64,000 nt of DNA from Sorghum bicolor (Eukaryota > Streptophyta > Magnoliopsida > Poales > Poaceae): the NCBI RefSeq assembly GCF_000003195.3, contig NC_012870.2:17414501-17478500 (forward strand), given 5' to 3'. The notes beneath the pieces are model-generated. The model was not told the DNA's origin. It did no database searches and was given only the letters and a program-made list of their open reading frames with translations. A program made the position numbers and the translations under genes. This document shows positions 12,281 to 25,800 of this stretch, one piece after another (the stretch's first letter is position 1; each line of letters begins with the position of its first letter).

Positions 12281-15200
12281 ATGCAGCAGCAGCAGCACGG
12301 GGGAGGAGGAGGAGGCGGCGGCGGTGGTGGTGGAGGCCCAGCGCAGCAGTTCGGCGCACAGCAGGTGGAGATGCCGCCGCCATTCTCGCCGGCCGGCGGG
12401 GCCAGTCAGCGGATCTCGCTGGCGGAGGCGCCGTCGCCCATCAGCAGCCGGCCGCCGGCGTCGTCGTCGGCGCCGGCGCAGCAGTACGACGAGCTCGGCG
12501 CTTCCGGCGCCGGCGCCGTCCTGGGCTTCGACGCCGAGGGCCTGGCCGCCGCAGCAGCCGGCGAGGAGGGCGCCAGCGGCGGCTCCGCGGGCAACCGGTG
12601 GCCCCGGCAGGAGACGCTGGAGCTGCTCAAGATCCGGTCGGACATGGACGCCGCCTTCCGGGACGCCACCCTCAAGGGCCCCCTCTGGGAGCAGGTCTCC
12701 AGGTACAGTACGAAACCAGCTAGCTGAATTGCCGCATGAATCACTCGCCACGCCGCCGTCCCGGCGCGCCGCCGCGACGGAATTCTCGTCGGCGGAATGC
12801 TGCATGAAATCTCGGCGGCCTCCGGGACCGTCCCCTGGCGCCGATTTGGCTAGCGAGCAGGCCCAGTTAATTAATTACTTACCCGGCTAAAGAACACTTC
12901 TTTTTTACTTTTTCCTTAACCTTCCTTCACGAGAACAGTGACTTTTCCATTTTAAAATGGCTCGATATCGCTCTCCTTCCCCACTTTTCCAGGAAAAAAA
13001 AATCCGCGCGCTCTAGTGTTTTTTTTTTTGGCCAATCTCTTCGTCTCTCCGATAGGTAGCAGTAGACACGAGCAGCAATATTCTTCAGATCCAAAGGCAT
13101 CAATCCCAAACTTTATCTCTTTGGCCTCTGAATTTCTCGCAAAAAGATGGGAATTTTTATTCGCAGTTTTCTTGCTCCTCTGTGCTATGCATTCTTCTTG
13201 GGATTTACCACTGCTAGTGCTGCATGCATGGATGTATGTGTGCATATGCCTTTCTTTATCTTTTTCCATGGGTGCCCAAATCGAGTAAAATTCTACTACA
13301 TGCATGCGCAACTTTCGTGTGAGGGCTACAGTTGTTGCACGTATGGTTGAAATTTGTGGTGGTTGGTGGCGGCGACACGCCATTGATAAGGCAATTAAGC
13401 TTTTCTTGTTTCTGTTGCTAAAATGTTGATCGATGCGGTGGTTGGCAGGAAGCTGGCTGACAAGGGCTACAGCCGGAGCGCCAAGAAGTGCAAGGAGAAG
13501 TTCGAAAACGTGCACAAGTACTACAAGCGCACCAAGGAGAGCCGCGCCGGCCGGAACGACGGCAAGACGTACCGATTCTTCACGCAGCTGGAGGCCCTGC
13601 ACGGCACCGGCGGGGCGGCTCCCGCGTCGTCGGTGGCGTCGCAGGTGCCCCCAGCGGGGCCGTCGGCCGTGCGCGTGCCCGCCGAGCCGCCGCCTGCGGT
13701 GTTGGCCGGCGGCGTGGGGATGCCGACGATGGGCTACCCGAGCTTCTCGACGTCCAACACGGAGGACTACACGGACGAGGACGACTCCGACGACGAGGGC
13801 ACCCAGGAGCTGGTGGGCGGCGGCGGCGGCGGCGCGGACGAGCGCGGGAAGAGGAAGAGGGTGTCGGAGGGCGGCGCCTCGGCTGCTGGCGGAGGCAGCG
13901 GGAAGATGATGAGGTTCTTCGAGGGCCTGATGAAGCAGGTGATGGAGCGGCAGGAGGCGATGCAGCAGAGGTTCTTGGAGGCCATCGAGAAGCGCGAGCA
14001 GGACCGCATGATCCGCGAGGAGGCGTGGCGGCGGCAGGAGATGACTCGCCTCGCGCGCGAGCAGGAGATCCTGGCGCAGGAGCGCGCCATGGCCGCCTCC
14101 CGCGACGCCGCCGTCCTCTCCTTCATACAGAAGATCACCGGGCAGACCATCCCGATGCCATCCATCGCCGCGCCCACCATCAACGCCATGCCACCACCGC
14201 CGCCGTCGCATCCGAAGCCGCCGCCGCCTCAGCCGCACCCCACACCCATTGCCTCCGCCTCGCCAGCCCCGCCGCCGCCGCAACCACCAGCCTCGCAGAC
14301 TCCGCCCCCGCAGCAGCAACAGCAGCAGAAGCCGCCAATGCCGGCTTCGACGCCACAGGCGCCAGCGCCGCAACAGCAAAGCATGGACATTGTCATGACG
14401 ACGGCCGAGACGACGCCGCGTGCCGACACCCCGGTGCACGAGGGGTCCAGTGGCGGCGCGACGTCGTCCCGGTGGCCCAAGGCGGAGGTTCACGCGCTGA
14501 TACAGCTGCGGAGCAACCTTGACACGCGGTACCAGGAGGCCGGGCCCAAGGGGCCCCTCTGGGAGGAGATCTCCGCCGGCATGCGGCGGCTGGGCTACAA
14601 CCGGAACGCGAAGCGCTGCAAGGAGAAGTGGGAGAACATCAACAAGTACTTCAAGAAGGTGAAGGAGAGCAACAAGAAGCGGCCCGAGGACTCCAAGACG
14701 TGCCCCTACTTCCACCAGCTCGACGCGCTCTACCGCAACAAGGCGGCGCTCAGCTCCTCCGGCGCCGGAGCCGTGGTGCACGCCGTCAACGCATCGTCGT
14801 CGGCACAGCCGCAGGAGACGGTCACGGTCGTCACGGCCGCGGCGCCCATCTCACAGACGCCGCCGCCGCTGCCGCCGCCTACGACACAGCCTTCCCAGTC
14901 CCACCACGCGGCCAAGAACGGCGGCACCGCCAGCAACGCCGCGTGCACCGGCACCACCGGCAACGGGAACGGCGCCGGCGCGCCAGTGCACGGCTCCAGG
15001 GGCATGCAAACGCAGCCGAGCAACGGCAGCGTTGCAGCCAGCAGGTTCGTCGGCGAGGGCGGCGGCGCGACCCCGGCGCCGGCGAAGAAGGTAAGCGAGT
15101 CATCAGTCTCACATATACACACATGCATGCATGTGCGCGCCTCGGTGTGGCCATAGCTAAACTGCACCGTACATGTGGTACCTGCTGTTCGTTTTTGGTG

Positions 15201-15596
15201 ATCCAATGCTGATTGCATAACGCTGCACATTTAAAGCCAGAGGACATCATGAAGGAGATGATGGAGCAGAGGCATCCGCAGCCGCAGCAGCAGACGCAGG
15301 CGGTGGTCAGCGGCTACAACAGAATCGACGGCGCGGACAGCGACAACATGGACGAGGACGACGACGAGGACGACTACGACGACGACGACGACGAAGACGA
15401 AGACGTCGACGGCAACAAAATGCAGTACAAGATCCAGTTCCAGCACCAGCAACAGCACCACCAGCCGCCGCAGCATCCGAACACCGTCAGGCCGAACGCC
15501 GGCGCCGGCGGTGGCAACCCGCCCGGCACCGCCGCTCCCAGCACGGCTGCGGCCCCGACAACAACAGCCGGATCTTTCTTGGGCATGGTCAAGTGA
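12281..15596 (+). CDS. GT-2/GTL1-type trihelix transcription factor, two DNA-binding domains
   Basis: Spliced CDS: exons 12281-12702, 13449-15090 and 15237-15596, giving 807 aa. Both introns are GT-AG and the frame closes at TGA 15594-15596. A Gly/Gln/Pro-rich N-terminus (13 Gly from about residue 7) precedes the first trihelix domain (residues about 106-190), with spaced aromatics W107, W136 and F159 and a KCKEKFENV motif. An acidic Ser/Asp stretch and a charged coiled-coil (about 293-375, rich in MERQEAM/REQ-type residues) follow, then a Pro/Gln-rich linker. The second trihelix domain is at about 482-570 (W483, W512, W535, KCKEKWENI). The tail holds an Asp/Glu run at about 727-747. Twin trihelix domains around a coiled-coil define the GT-2/GTL1 group: nuclear factors that bind GT-element promoter sites and, in Arabidopsis GTL1, control cell growth and stomatal traits. 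Which grass paralogue this is was not determined. The ATG was chosen because it opens the long conserved frame. Confidence 0.95.
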
Positions 15597-15960
15597 TCGA
15601 TCCATCCGCGCGCAGCCAGCAGAAATTATTCCCCCCCGGTGACTCCTCATCATCCTCCTCTTCTCCGTCCATGGCTTTTTTTTTTTTCATTCTCTCGCCT
15701 GTGACATTTGTATCTACCTACCTGTCTTCTCCATGCTAGTCCATATCTCTACACCACAAAACCTAAAATCACAAGAACTATCCCCCTCCTCCAAGCTCGG
15801 GCAATTCTCCATCCTCATGCACGTAGCTAGCAACACCTCGATCCATGCCGTGTCGTCGTCGTCGCTGCTGCCCAGTGCCCACCCTCCTATTTCTTGATTC
15901 GTTGCTGTGTTAATTACAGTGGTCGCCTCTTAGGTGTTACAGTACAAAAAAAATATTGGT
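15597..15960 (+). other. Probable 3' untranslated region of the trihelix gene
   Basis: T- and C-rich sequence follows the TGA without another coding frame. The exact polyadenylation site cannot be read; the end given is approximate. Confidence 0.4.
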
Positions 15961-18817
15961 GGTGATGTGGTTATTTATTGATTTGTTGTGGTAATTAATA
16001 AGAACCCTCAAGAGCTTGGGGTGTTCACGGAGAGAGGTTGAATTGATGCGGTGAAAACGGCACGTGAAGGGTAATAAGAGATCGATCGCGCGGTTAAAGG
16101 AGAACAACAAGGAGACAAGGTGACAAAAAAGGGCAGGTGACGCAGTGGGTGTTTGCACTGTTACTCCGGTAATTTTTTTGCATGCGGCTACTACTCTACA
16201 GTGTGGTAGTTTGTTGCAAAGGGAGCAGTGAAAAAAATGGAAAAGAGAGCTTGCTCGTCATGTGGCATGAAGAATAGCCAGTTTGATGCATGCGGGATTT
16301 TTTTCTTTATCCTTGTTTTTTTCCTTTTCATTTTTCACCATTTCTTTTATGTTCTGGAACAAGTAAACTGTCCATTAAGTATTAGCTAAGTTTTTCTTTC
16401 TTTCTTTCTCAAACTGTTGTTACCAAAATTTACAGTGTATACTTGAGAAATATTATATCTTAAAATTCTTGCTATTATATAATATCGTAATTGCTTTCAT
16501 GTGGGATTTTATATGTCAACTTTGTGTTTTTCATTAAAATATTGAAGTCCATTGCGTATGATAAAGATGCATACATTGAGTTCTGATTATACTTAGTAGG
16601 ATCCAATCTGTCATTTATTTTAGTTTTTGGGTTTAAATCCAGCAAGGGATCTCATATTGAATATTAATACTAACATGCCAAGATTGGTATACCTTTGAGA
16701 GATTACCTTCACATGCATGCCAAGATTATTATACTATGAGGGAGGTGAAGTCACACATTTTAAACCAAAAGGAATCAAATAAATAATTGGGCATATTGCA
16801 CTTAAAGCTCATGCATATACACATGAAAAAAAAGATGATACTCAACAAAAAAATGTTAGGCAAGTTACAAATCTAGGAACAAAAAATACCAAATTATTAA
16901 AGTTGATTCTAGGATATGAAGTCACCATATTATCTAGCAAATATAAATAGCATATTTACACATTTTTTTTCTTGAAACAAAGGATGAGTTCTATCTAAAA
17001 TGTGGATTTTTCCTCTTGTAGGATTTTAGTCATTTACAACAAAAGTCTTATCAAATTCTTGCATTCTACTGCATCGTCCCAGAATTATATGTACAGGTGA
17101 AGTCACCTTTTTTTGCACAATTGGATCAAATCTCTGAAATCAGACACAATGCTTCGATTTTCAAGGCTAATTCAAACCATGGAAATATCTTATGAGAAAG
17201 ATAATATCAAGCAAGCTATAAATTGGAGGTTCACAATAAGTTAAAAAAGTGTAATCATTTTACGACATGGAGCACTTTTTTTAAAAAAAAAAAGTAAATT
17301 AGTCTGTTTACACAATGTTCTATATAAAACAAAGGATGAGACCGATTTGGAATGCACTACTTGAATTGCCTTTGTATTGTAGGAATTGTTTTGTTGTGAC
17401 GATGATACTCCTACAAAATTGATGCATGTTATGCACAATTTCCCGTAAATCACATATATGCTACATTGTGTGGGGAGGTGTTTATACAACATATGTGCTT
17501 AAGTTTGACCCTTAGACTTATAACCCGTACTTTTTCTACCAATCAGCAGTGTTTTTCTCTCATAAAAAAAATCAGTGAATAGTACTTTCAGTCATGACTT
17601 TTGAGACAAGCGAATAGGCTCTTACTATAGTTGACAATAAAGGCAGGATGGTTTACCCAAAAAACAAGGCAGGTTCATAAATTTGGGGGTCCACATTGTA
17701 GAAAATCAGCAAACTTATCAAATACCATGTTTCGGTACTGAACCATGTCTAGAGCTATAGGAATACCTCTTATATATATGACGGCCGCCAACGCACCTAA
17801 CCCCTCCAAGACACATCACAATGGACAAGATATGTATATATATATAAAGCTATATTCATATTTGCCACTATTGGTTGCAATTCATTCATTATTTCCAACA
17901 CTAAGGCCAACTCATCACATGCATGGTAGCTAGCCTTGTTGAAAAATCTCCTCACCTCCTCTCCCTACTTGAAATCCTAGGTCAATGTAGCATATGACAA
18001 CAAACAGAAAAAAAACACTTGGTTCTTCATGATCGATTGTGTAGCTAGCAATAATCACTTGAAAGTATTGTCAATTTGATCGATTTGCTCCTACACTAGA
18101 AGCAGTAGTAGTAGTACGTCACGTATACTCGAGTACTGTATCAATGAAGAAAAATATTCCTTGTTACCTCGAGATGCCTCGGAGTCGGCGCCAGCAGGCG
18201 TGTGGGCTTGTGTGATCCATTTGGCAAGAAGCTTACAAAATTGGTTTGGGGGTCAGGTCAGTCAGGGGGGCATGGCATGGCATGGCTGGCTGGGGATCCG
18301 TATAGAAACGGTTGGAGCGTGTGGGGTGGCGTGTCTGCCATAAAAAGTTAAAAAAAGGGCCGCTGTGGGATCGATGCCCCCTGTTAAAATTATGTGTGGG
18401 GGAACGTGGAGGCGTCGCAGTTGCAGTAGTAGGAGTAGTGGCCACTGACGATGCTAGCCAGGCCACCCCAGCGGACAGACGACGGGGATGCCGTCGCGTG
18501 CTGCATCGTCACATCACCCGTCGCCTTGGCTAGCTTGTTGCTGGAGTACGTATTTTGTAGACTAGGAGGAGTCTACGTACGAGAGGCTCTCTTTCTGACG
18601 AAAACCGCAACCAGCATGATACATACTCGTATACATGCACGTAGGACGTGTACTAGTGATCGATCGAGATGCCTCCATGCCTACCGTGTAGTACTGGTCT
18701 ACTACAAGTGCCCACTGCAGACTGATGCTAGCTGCTGCACCTTCTTGCTACAGTGTGCATCGATCTTGCATCTACGTGAACGAAGCAGCTCATGTCACAA
18801 ACCGCAGCTTCAGCAGC

Positions 18818-18854
<37 letters not shown>

Positions 18855-19521
18855 GCACACACAGACACACTGTGTCTATATATGTCGCTCTCTCCCTCCG
18901 TCTCTGGATTGTGGGGTCAGGAGGAGTGTTTCCCCTCTCCCTCTCTGTGTCTGTGCTTGGGCAATTAGCATGAGAAGGGAGGGCACAAGGCTCTACTTTC
19001 TTGTACCAGTCTGAATGATGCACATGGGGAGGTGAGAAAGGTACAGGTAGTAGTAGAGGAGGAGGAGGAGTAAAAAAAAAAAAGAAGAGAAGGGAGAGGG
19101 GCATGGCATGGTCCATGGTAGGGATCAGAGACATGTCCAGAGGGACCGAGCCCACGTTGCATGCACCCTGCTTCCCATTTTGCACCGCTTTTATCTCCTC
19201 TTTTCATTTTTACCGCTTGTATTGACTTTTCTCCTGGCTAAGCTAGCTATCTAGGACTAGGAGTAGCTCTTGTCACGGTAAAAGTCTCAAATCTAGTGAC
19301 CAGTAGGGGCCAGCAGCTAGCTAGGTAGCTAGAGGTGCTAGACAAGTCCAATTCCCCCCACCCATTTTTATTTCTAAAGGAAAAGAGAGTGATAAAGTGG
19401 CAATAATGCAACCCCTCGCTCTTGCATTGATCCGTGCAAAATGTAAATTCTCACATGCCACTCATGATGAGCTATGCAAGCCTAGTAGCTCTTTGTACAA
19501 CAACATGCCGTAGGAGTATTA
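15961..19521. other. Intergenic, no gene recognised
   Basis: AT-rich to about 18,000, then mixed composition with a CT repeat at 18,819 and purine-rich sequence to 19,110. No ORF here resembles a known protein. Confidence 0.5.
18819..18853. repeat. CT dinucleotide microsatellite
   Basis: About seventeen uninterrupted TC units. Confidence 0.95.
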
Positions 19522-19702
19522 GGCCTTATTTAGTTGTTGGGGTGAAAAAAATTTTAGATACTGTATCATTTTTATTTGAATTTAATAATTATTATTTAAT
19601 TATAGATTAACTAAATTTAAAAGATTCATTTTACAAATTACATACAAAATGTATAATTAGTTATTATCTTGAACAGTTTTTAGATCTTGGGTGGAACACC
19701 TA
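19522..19702. mobile_element. Related diverged miniature element next to copy 3
   Basis: It begins GGCCTTATTTAGTTG and shares the AT-rich core of the family, but its right end is uncertain because it abuts the next copy. Confidence 0.45.
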
Positions 19703-19934
19703 GGCCTTGTTTAGTTTCCAAAATTTTTTAAGATTCTCCGTCACATCGAATCTTGCGGCACATGCATGAAGCATTAAATATAGACGAAAACAAAAACTAA
19801 TTACGCAGTTTACCTGTAAATCGTGAGACGAATCTTTTGATCATAGTTAGTCTATGATTAGATAATATTTGCCACAAACAAACGAAAGTGCTACAGTAGC
19901 GAAATCCAAAAATTTTTCCAAACTAAACATGGCC
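19703..19934. mobile_element. GGCCTTGTTTAGTT-family miniature element, copy 3
   Basis: Complete, with target duplication CTA (19700-19702, 19935-19937). Confidence 0.92.
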
Positions 19935-20407
19935 CTAGTGCAGGAGTACGAGTACTCCTCTAGAAGTACTAGGAGTAGGCTGGCAGCAGCAGCACGCACT
20001 CCACACAACGAACAACCGTGTGCCACTCACTCGAACACGGGCAGCTTTTCTAATGATTAGAAAAGGTAGAGGCATGCACACTACACAGACCTCAATGCAA
20101 GAACCAAGTGATGAGGGCGAGGGACATTCCGAGCCCAGTAAAAATTTCCCCTTTTCGTTTCTCACTCGCTTCCATCTGTGACGGACAGAGCGATCGAGCG
20201 GGAGAGCTGTGCATGGCAACGGCAAACTCTCATGCAGAAGACGCTGAGGCAGGGCAGCAGCCGGCGCAGAAGATTCTCTTCTTCCAGCAGCCCCAGTGCA
20301 GGTACGCGTACGAACGACGGCGTACGCAGGGAGGTGCCAGCAGTAAAAGATGCCTACTCCTAGGTAAACAGGACTCGAGCTACAGGTGGTGAAAAGCTAG
20401 TACCAGG

Positions 20408-20805
20408 ATGTTGTTTAGTTTTTAATTTTTTTTAAAAAAATTCTCAGTCGCATTAAATATTTAGACGCATACATAAAATATTAAATATATATATAAAATA
20501 ACTAATTATATAGTTTATTTATAATTTCTAAAACAAAATTTTTAAACCTAGTTAGTCTATAGATGGACAATAGTTATCAAATACTCAAAAATACTATAAT
20601 AATCAAATTCAAAAATTTTCACTAAATAAGGCATTATTTAATTATACCCGAAATCTAAAAACTTTTAAGATTTTTTATGACATTAAACTAAATATAAATA
20701 AAAACTAACTAATTAAATAATTTATCTAAAATTTATGAAACGAATCTTTTGAATAAATAAAAAAAGGTACTATAGTAATCAACAAATTTTGCTGAACAAA
20801 CGCCA
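20408..20805. mobile_element. Two strongly decayed copies of the same family
   Basis: Two adjacent stretches (about 20408-20636 and 20633-20805) follow the family sequence, but most C and G positions have become T and A (for example TTGTTTAGTTTTTAA). This is the pattern left by deamination of methylated cytosines. Confidence 0.65.
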
Positions 20806-21134
20806 GGGGTGAAGTGAAAAAAGCACGCACGGCGTAGTACGAATTCACTGCGCGGCAGCATGCATGTGCGGTGGTGACTCCACGCTTCACGAGGCGCTGT
20901 TACTCGCGGTCGCGCGGCGGGGCAGCGCTGGTAGTAAAGCCTCGACGAGCCTGGCTACACGAACGCGCCGCCGCTACACGGGGTTTTATCTTCATTATAC
21001 AGTAGTACATGCTGATGACTCAGCCGCTGTCATGCATAGTGTTTTTTCTTTTGAGGAAATGTCATGCATAGTGTACTGTACTGTGATTCACACGGGGTTT
21101 TCTTTATTTTATATTATTTATTTTTACAAAGCTA

Positions 21135-21394
21135 CTCCCTCCATTCCAAATTGTAAGTCATTCCAAGAATCTTGGAGACTCAAACTTTTCTAAGTTTGAC
21201 CAAATTTATATGATAAAATAATAATAATTATGATACCAACTAAATATCATTAGATTCTTCCTTAATTATATTTTCATAGTATATTCACTTTACGTTACAA
21301 ATCTTAGTATTTCTTTCTATAATTTTGGTCAAACGTGAAAATGCTTTGACTCTCCAAAATTCTTAGAATGACTTACAATTTGGGATGGAGAGAG
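21135..21394. mobile_element. Stowaway-type miniature element
   Basis: CTCCCTCCATTCC at one end and GGATGGAGAGAG at the other, flanked by TA at 21133-21134 and 21395-21396. Inner arms (AAGTCATT, AATGACTT) are also inverted. Confidence 0.9.
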
Positions 21395-21799
21395 TAGTTG
21401 GTACTATTCAAATCGTAAATTTAGTTTTGATGGTACTACGATATAGGACCCTCTTCTTCTCCGGGCAGCTTCGGTGGTCTTAGAAGGAGCTCGGGGGTGG
21501 CAGGCTGGCCCGACAATGGGGACGGGAGAGATGGTGGCCAGACGAAGGCGGCGTGAGTAGCCAGAGTGGTGGGGCGGTGAAGTGATCGGACTAGGTTGGG
21601 GTGGGGGCGAGCATGAGCATGTCCATGGTAGTGGTGGGAGGGCCGTGGGCATAGGCCATGGAGCTCTGACGAGACCCTACCACACTCTGCGCGACGGCGG
21701 GGTCAATCGCGCTATCGTAGCACGGCCCGTCGCGCCTTATATCTCTATCCTTTCCTAAACGTCTTAACATGTTCAAATTATACGAGAATAGCCTTTTTA

Positions 21800-22027
21800 G
21801 GCATTGTTTAGTTCACAAAAAAATTTGGATTTGGCTATTATAGTATTTTCGTTTGTATTTGGTAATTATTGTCCAACCATAGACTAACTATGCTTAAAAG
21901 ATTCGTCTCGTAAATTACAGACGAACTGGGTAATCAGTTATTTTTTTATTTATATTTAATGCTCTATGCATATATCCAAAGATACGTGATTAGGAATCTT
22001 GAAAATTTTTTAGAACTAAACAAGGCC
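21800..22027. mobile_element. GGCCTTGTTTAGTT-family miniature element, copy 4
   Basis: Complete, with target duplication TTA (21797-21799, 22028-22030). The left end is GGCATTGTTTAGTT. Confidence 0.92.
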
Positions 22028-22871
22028 TTAATTTGACAGCTGGTAGTAGCTAGCTACTCCTACTTGCATGTTTTTGTAGAAGCTTCTGATACAGAATAGG
22101 ATTGAACTTGTCAAAAACTAGAAATACTTGCGCCAGTAGAGAAGCAGTTACCTGGAGTAGCTACCTACTACTGCAACTGCAAGCATCAGAATCGTACCGG
22201 GTACCCCCTCTCCTGATTCAGGCACAGAGAGGGCCGGGAGCAGGGGCGTATGGCAGGGAAAAGTACGGTTGCCCGCGCGCGCTCACGCATGCCAAGATTT
22301 TTGAGCGCTTCCCAAACATCTATGCGCTCTCGACATGACTAGCTAGCATACACCAAACTCTTGTTTGGATCTATCTGCTCAAGGTGAGGAGAGGCTAGCT
22401 GCTGCTGCTGTACATTTACCAATTACCACAGTGCAAAGCATGTATGCATGGGTCGGTCTCCCGATCTATCAATCATCACTTGAAAGGATCCATCACGTGA
22501 CCAGCACGTAAATTTTGCGTTTTTTTTTGCTAGATCTCGATCTTAGCTCCAATGCACAATTTCCTCAAACAAAACAAAACAAATGGAAACAAAAAAAAAA
22601 AGACTCCAACCGCAATTCAATCCCTGCGTTTTTAATCGATCTTCAGATGTTTTTTTTTCTCCTCTCTCCAAAAGACAAGCAGGCTTGGATTTTTCTGGCC
22701 TTCATAGTGAGCGAAGTAATAACGAAATTAAAATACATGTATTAATTGTAATTCAGGTCGCAGAAAAACTAGTACTAGTGCTAGCTTTGAGTGCACAACA
22801 ATCTACTGCTATTTTGACACATTTGTTGGGAAAAAAAAGGTCTATTCAAAATTTCACTTGCAAAACGATTA

Positions 22872-25800
22872 TGTGGCAGAACCTCCTGAATTAAGTGGCC
22901 CACATGCACCCATCATTGTCCCAAAGACTTCTGATCGACGTGCACGAGTTCCAAATGACTCAAGAAGTCTGTCGGGTGTCCTCGGGAAACCCGAATCATC
23001 CACGTAACGATCTTTTCAGGAATTCCCTCATCAAGCATCACAGTATTACAACATTTCATAGATAAGAGAAATCAGAGTAAAAGCGGAAAGGTTACATAAC
23101 ATAGATTGAAACTTAAGTTCATAGTTTACAAACCATAAGTATTTGATACATAAAAGCTTCGGAACTTTATATTACATAAACCATATATCACACAACAAGT
23201 TTTACTTGCCCAAAGTCACTCATCGGATTCATCATCCTCATTACTCTCCTCCACAAGAGTAAAGTAACCATGACCATCAAAAGGATTATCAAGAGATTCA
23301 CCTGCAACATGGGTTAATAAAACCCTGAGTACAAAAGTACTCAACAAGACTTAACCGACTATAAAAGAGGTGAAGACTCAGGTATGCAGGCTATAGGGAT
23401 TCAAGGTAAAGCTTTATCAAGATCAAGTATTTCTTTTGCATAAAAGCTTACTAAAAGTAAAGCCTACTTTCAAGTTTTAACTCAAGATTATCACTTATAA
23501 CTAGCCTAGATCATTATCCAACTTTCATAAGCAAATCATCTCTTTCTTATACCAAAGATTCACTTATTACTACGATGATGGTACGAGGATTGAGGCTCCA
23601 TATCCGAGGAAACACGGCGATTCGAATCGATTAAACCCAGCTGGGGATTCAGTACCACACGACATATGTAGAACTTAATCTTGCATATATCAACCTTTTC
23701 TATAGATCCTCCCATACAAGAACGGGTCCAGCGTCACCCGAGAGTACAGTACACCACCATCCTACAGCCAATCTAGATGTTTCCCGGTCATCTCAGATCC
23801 GTAAGGTGGGTACACGCTACTCTCGCCATCTCTCCACTCCCAGTACGCGGTTAGCCGTTCTCAAGTATCGGAATAGCTATAGGTAAGGCTTACCAGCGCA
23901 TGTGGGCTGTACTCAAAGGTCTCAATCACAACAGGCCAATCAACGGTACGGTCCTTAATCGACTCAGTTGGAGACACTACTTAAAGACTCCATTCTTAAA
24001 GCAAGTCCTCCGACCGGTCTCAAGTTTAAACATTATTAACCATAAAAGTATTCCACAACAACCCTTCAAACTCTTTCATTTGAAAACTTATCTAATAAGC
24101 AGGGCTAAGCATATTAAGCATTTTCATAAAGCAGGTATCAAGGTTAATATGGAAATCATCAAGGTAGATAATGCAGAAAATAGGATTCACTCAACTCCTA
24201 TTCACCTAATGCATCATATTAACTCAAGTGATATAAATAACTTTATGAAAATACAAGGATAGGGTTTAATGTCCGGGGCTTGCCTTGACCGGAAGGGAAG
24301 TTCGGCAACTCAACAACACTCGAAGGATCCACAAACTCGGAAGAAACCCACTGGGGATCAGATTCTTCCGGAGCGTATTCTATACGTAAAAGTGCATATG
24401 CATGATTAATGAGATGCTCATGATATGATAAAGACAGGTTACATGTTCTTGGATGATAACAACAAACATAACTACCTCGAATACAACTTACCTTCACGGT
24501 ATAGAAAACAAACTAACTTAGCTATCAAAACATAGAGTATTACTAAACCAATTTTATCATCTTTATTAAACAAGATTGTGAATCTATCATACAACAAAGA
24601 TCATTTATATGAAATAAACCATAACCAGGGAGCATATCATGCCAAGTAACCATGGTTGTCAAACAATCCAAAATATCACCCCAAATCCTAAAGGGATTAA
24701 TTATTTCTATTTCTTTTATAAGTATTTTAAATAGCTTTATTAAGAAACATAGCATACTTTATCAAACAGAGCTGAAATTAATCATGAAGCTAGATAACAG
24801 TTACACAAAATCACATATTAAATTTCATGATTTTTGGATATACTCATAATTTACTAAAAATCATGGAAGGTTTATTCATTAATAAACAGAGGTAATTTTT
24901 ACATACATGCAAACTACCAGAAAATATAATTAACTATTTTTCATGTGTCCTACTCATTTTAAGGAAGCCATACAAAAATTCTCATAATTTTTGGATCAGC
25001 ATAAAATTTACTACACAAATTCAAAAATAAATCAAAAACTGCATAAAAAGAAAAAGAAAAAGATTACTGCGCAGTGGGCTGCTTGGAAACTGGGCCGCAG
25101 ACCGGCCCACTGCTTCCGGCCCGCATCCGCGCTGCGCACACCCGCGCCATCTCCCTCACTCGGGACGCTGACAGGCAAACCCCACCTGTCAGCTCCGTCC
25201 CGTTCACGCGCGGCGGCTCGGCCGCGACTCCGACGACCGATAGCGAGGCCCTTGGCCCCTGCGCGCGCGCGCATCAGCTCCGACTCAACTCCGCGACTCC
25301 ATTGGTACCACTCGCGGATGCTCTACCTCACTGCTACCACCTCGACCACGATAGGAGCGGGCGGTCGCCATGGCCGTCTGTCGGCCGGCCACTAGGGCCC
25401 GGTAGAGAGCAAACGAAGGGTGTAGGGAGGTTCAAGGTGGTTTAGGGAACACGATACTCACTTCACCACGGCGGAAGAAGTAGCTGAAGTTGCTGGCGAC
25501 GGAGACAGTGCGATTGGGCGGGCGCTCCGGCTCCGGCGAGCTCGTTCCGGCGATTCTGTTCGCGCCTAAAGGAAAAGAGAGAGAGCATGAGCTACTAGAA
25601 CACAAGAGGAACTCGAAACAGCTGCCAGGGAAACGTGATACCGACTAGAACACCGTGGCCACGGTAAGAGCCCCACGGCGGCAGTTCTGGCCGGAGATGG
25701 AGAGGATGGAGGTGTCCCGGCGATTGAGAGGGTTATGGGGCGAGCTTGGTGGTGTTCTGGATTCGCAAGGAGGTGGCGAACATCGTGGACGGCTCAATTT

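Noticed and set aside
12952..14781. 609-codon minus-strand open frame opposite the trihelix gene
   Set aside because: It is antisense to conserved exons. GC-rich codons of the real gene leave few stops in the complement, and its sequence is Leu/Arg/His-rich low complexity.
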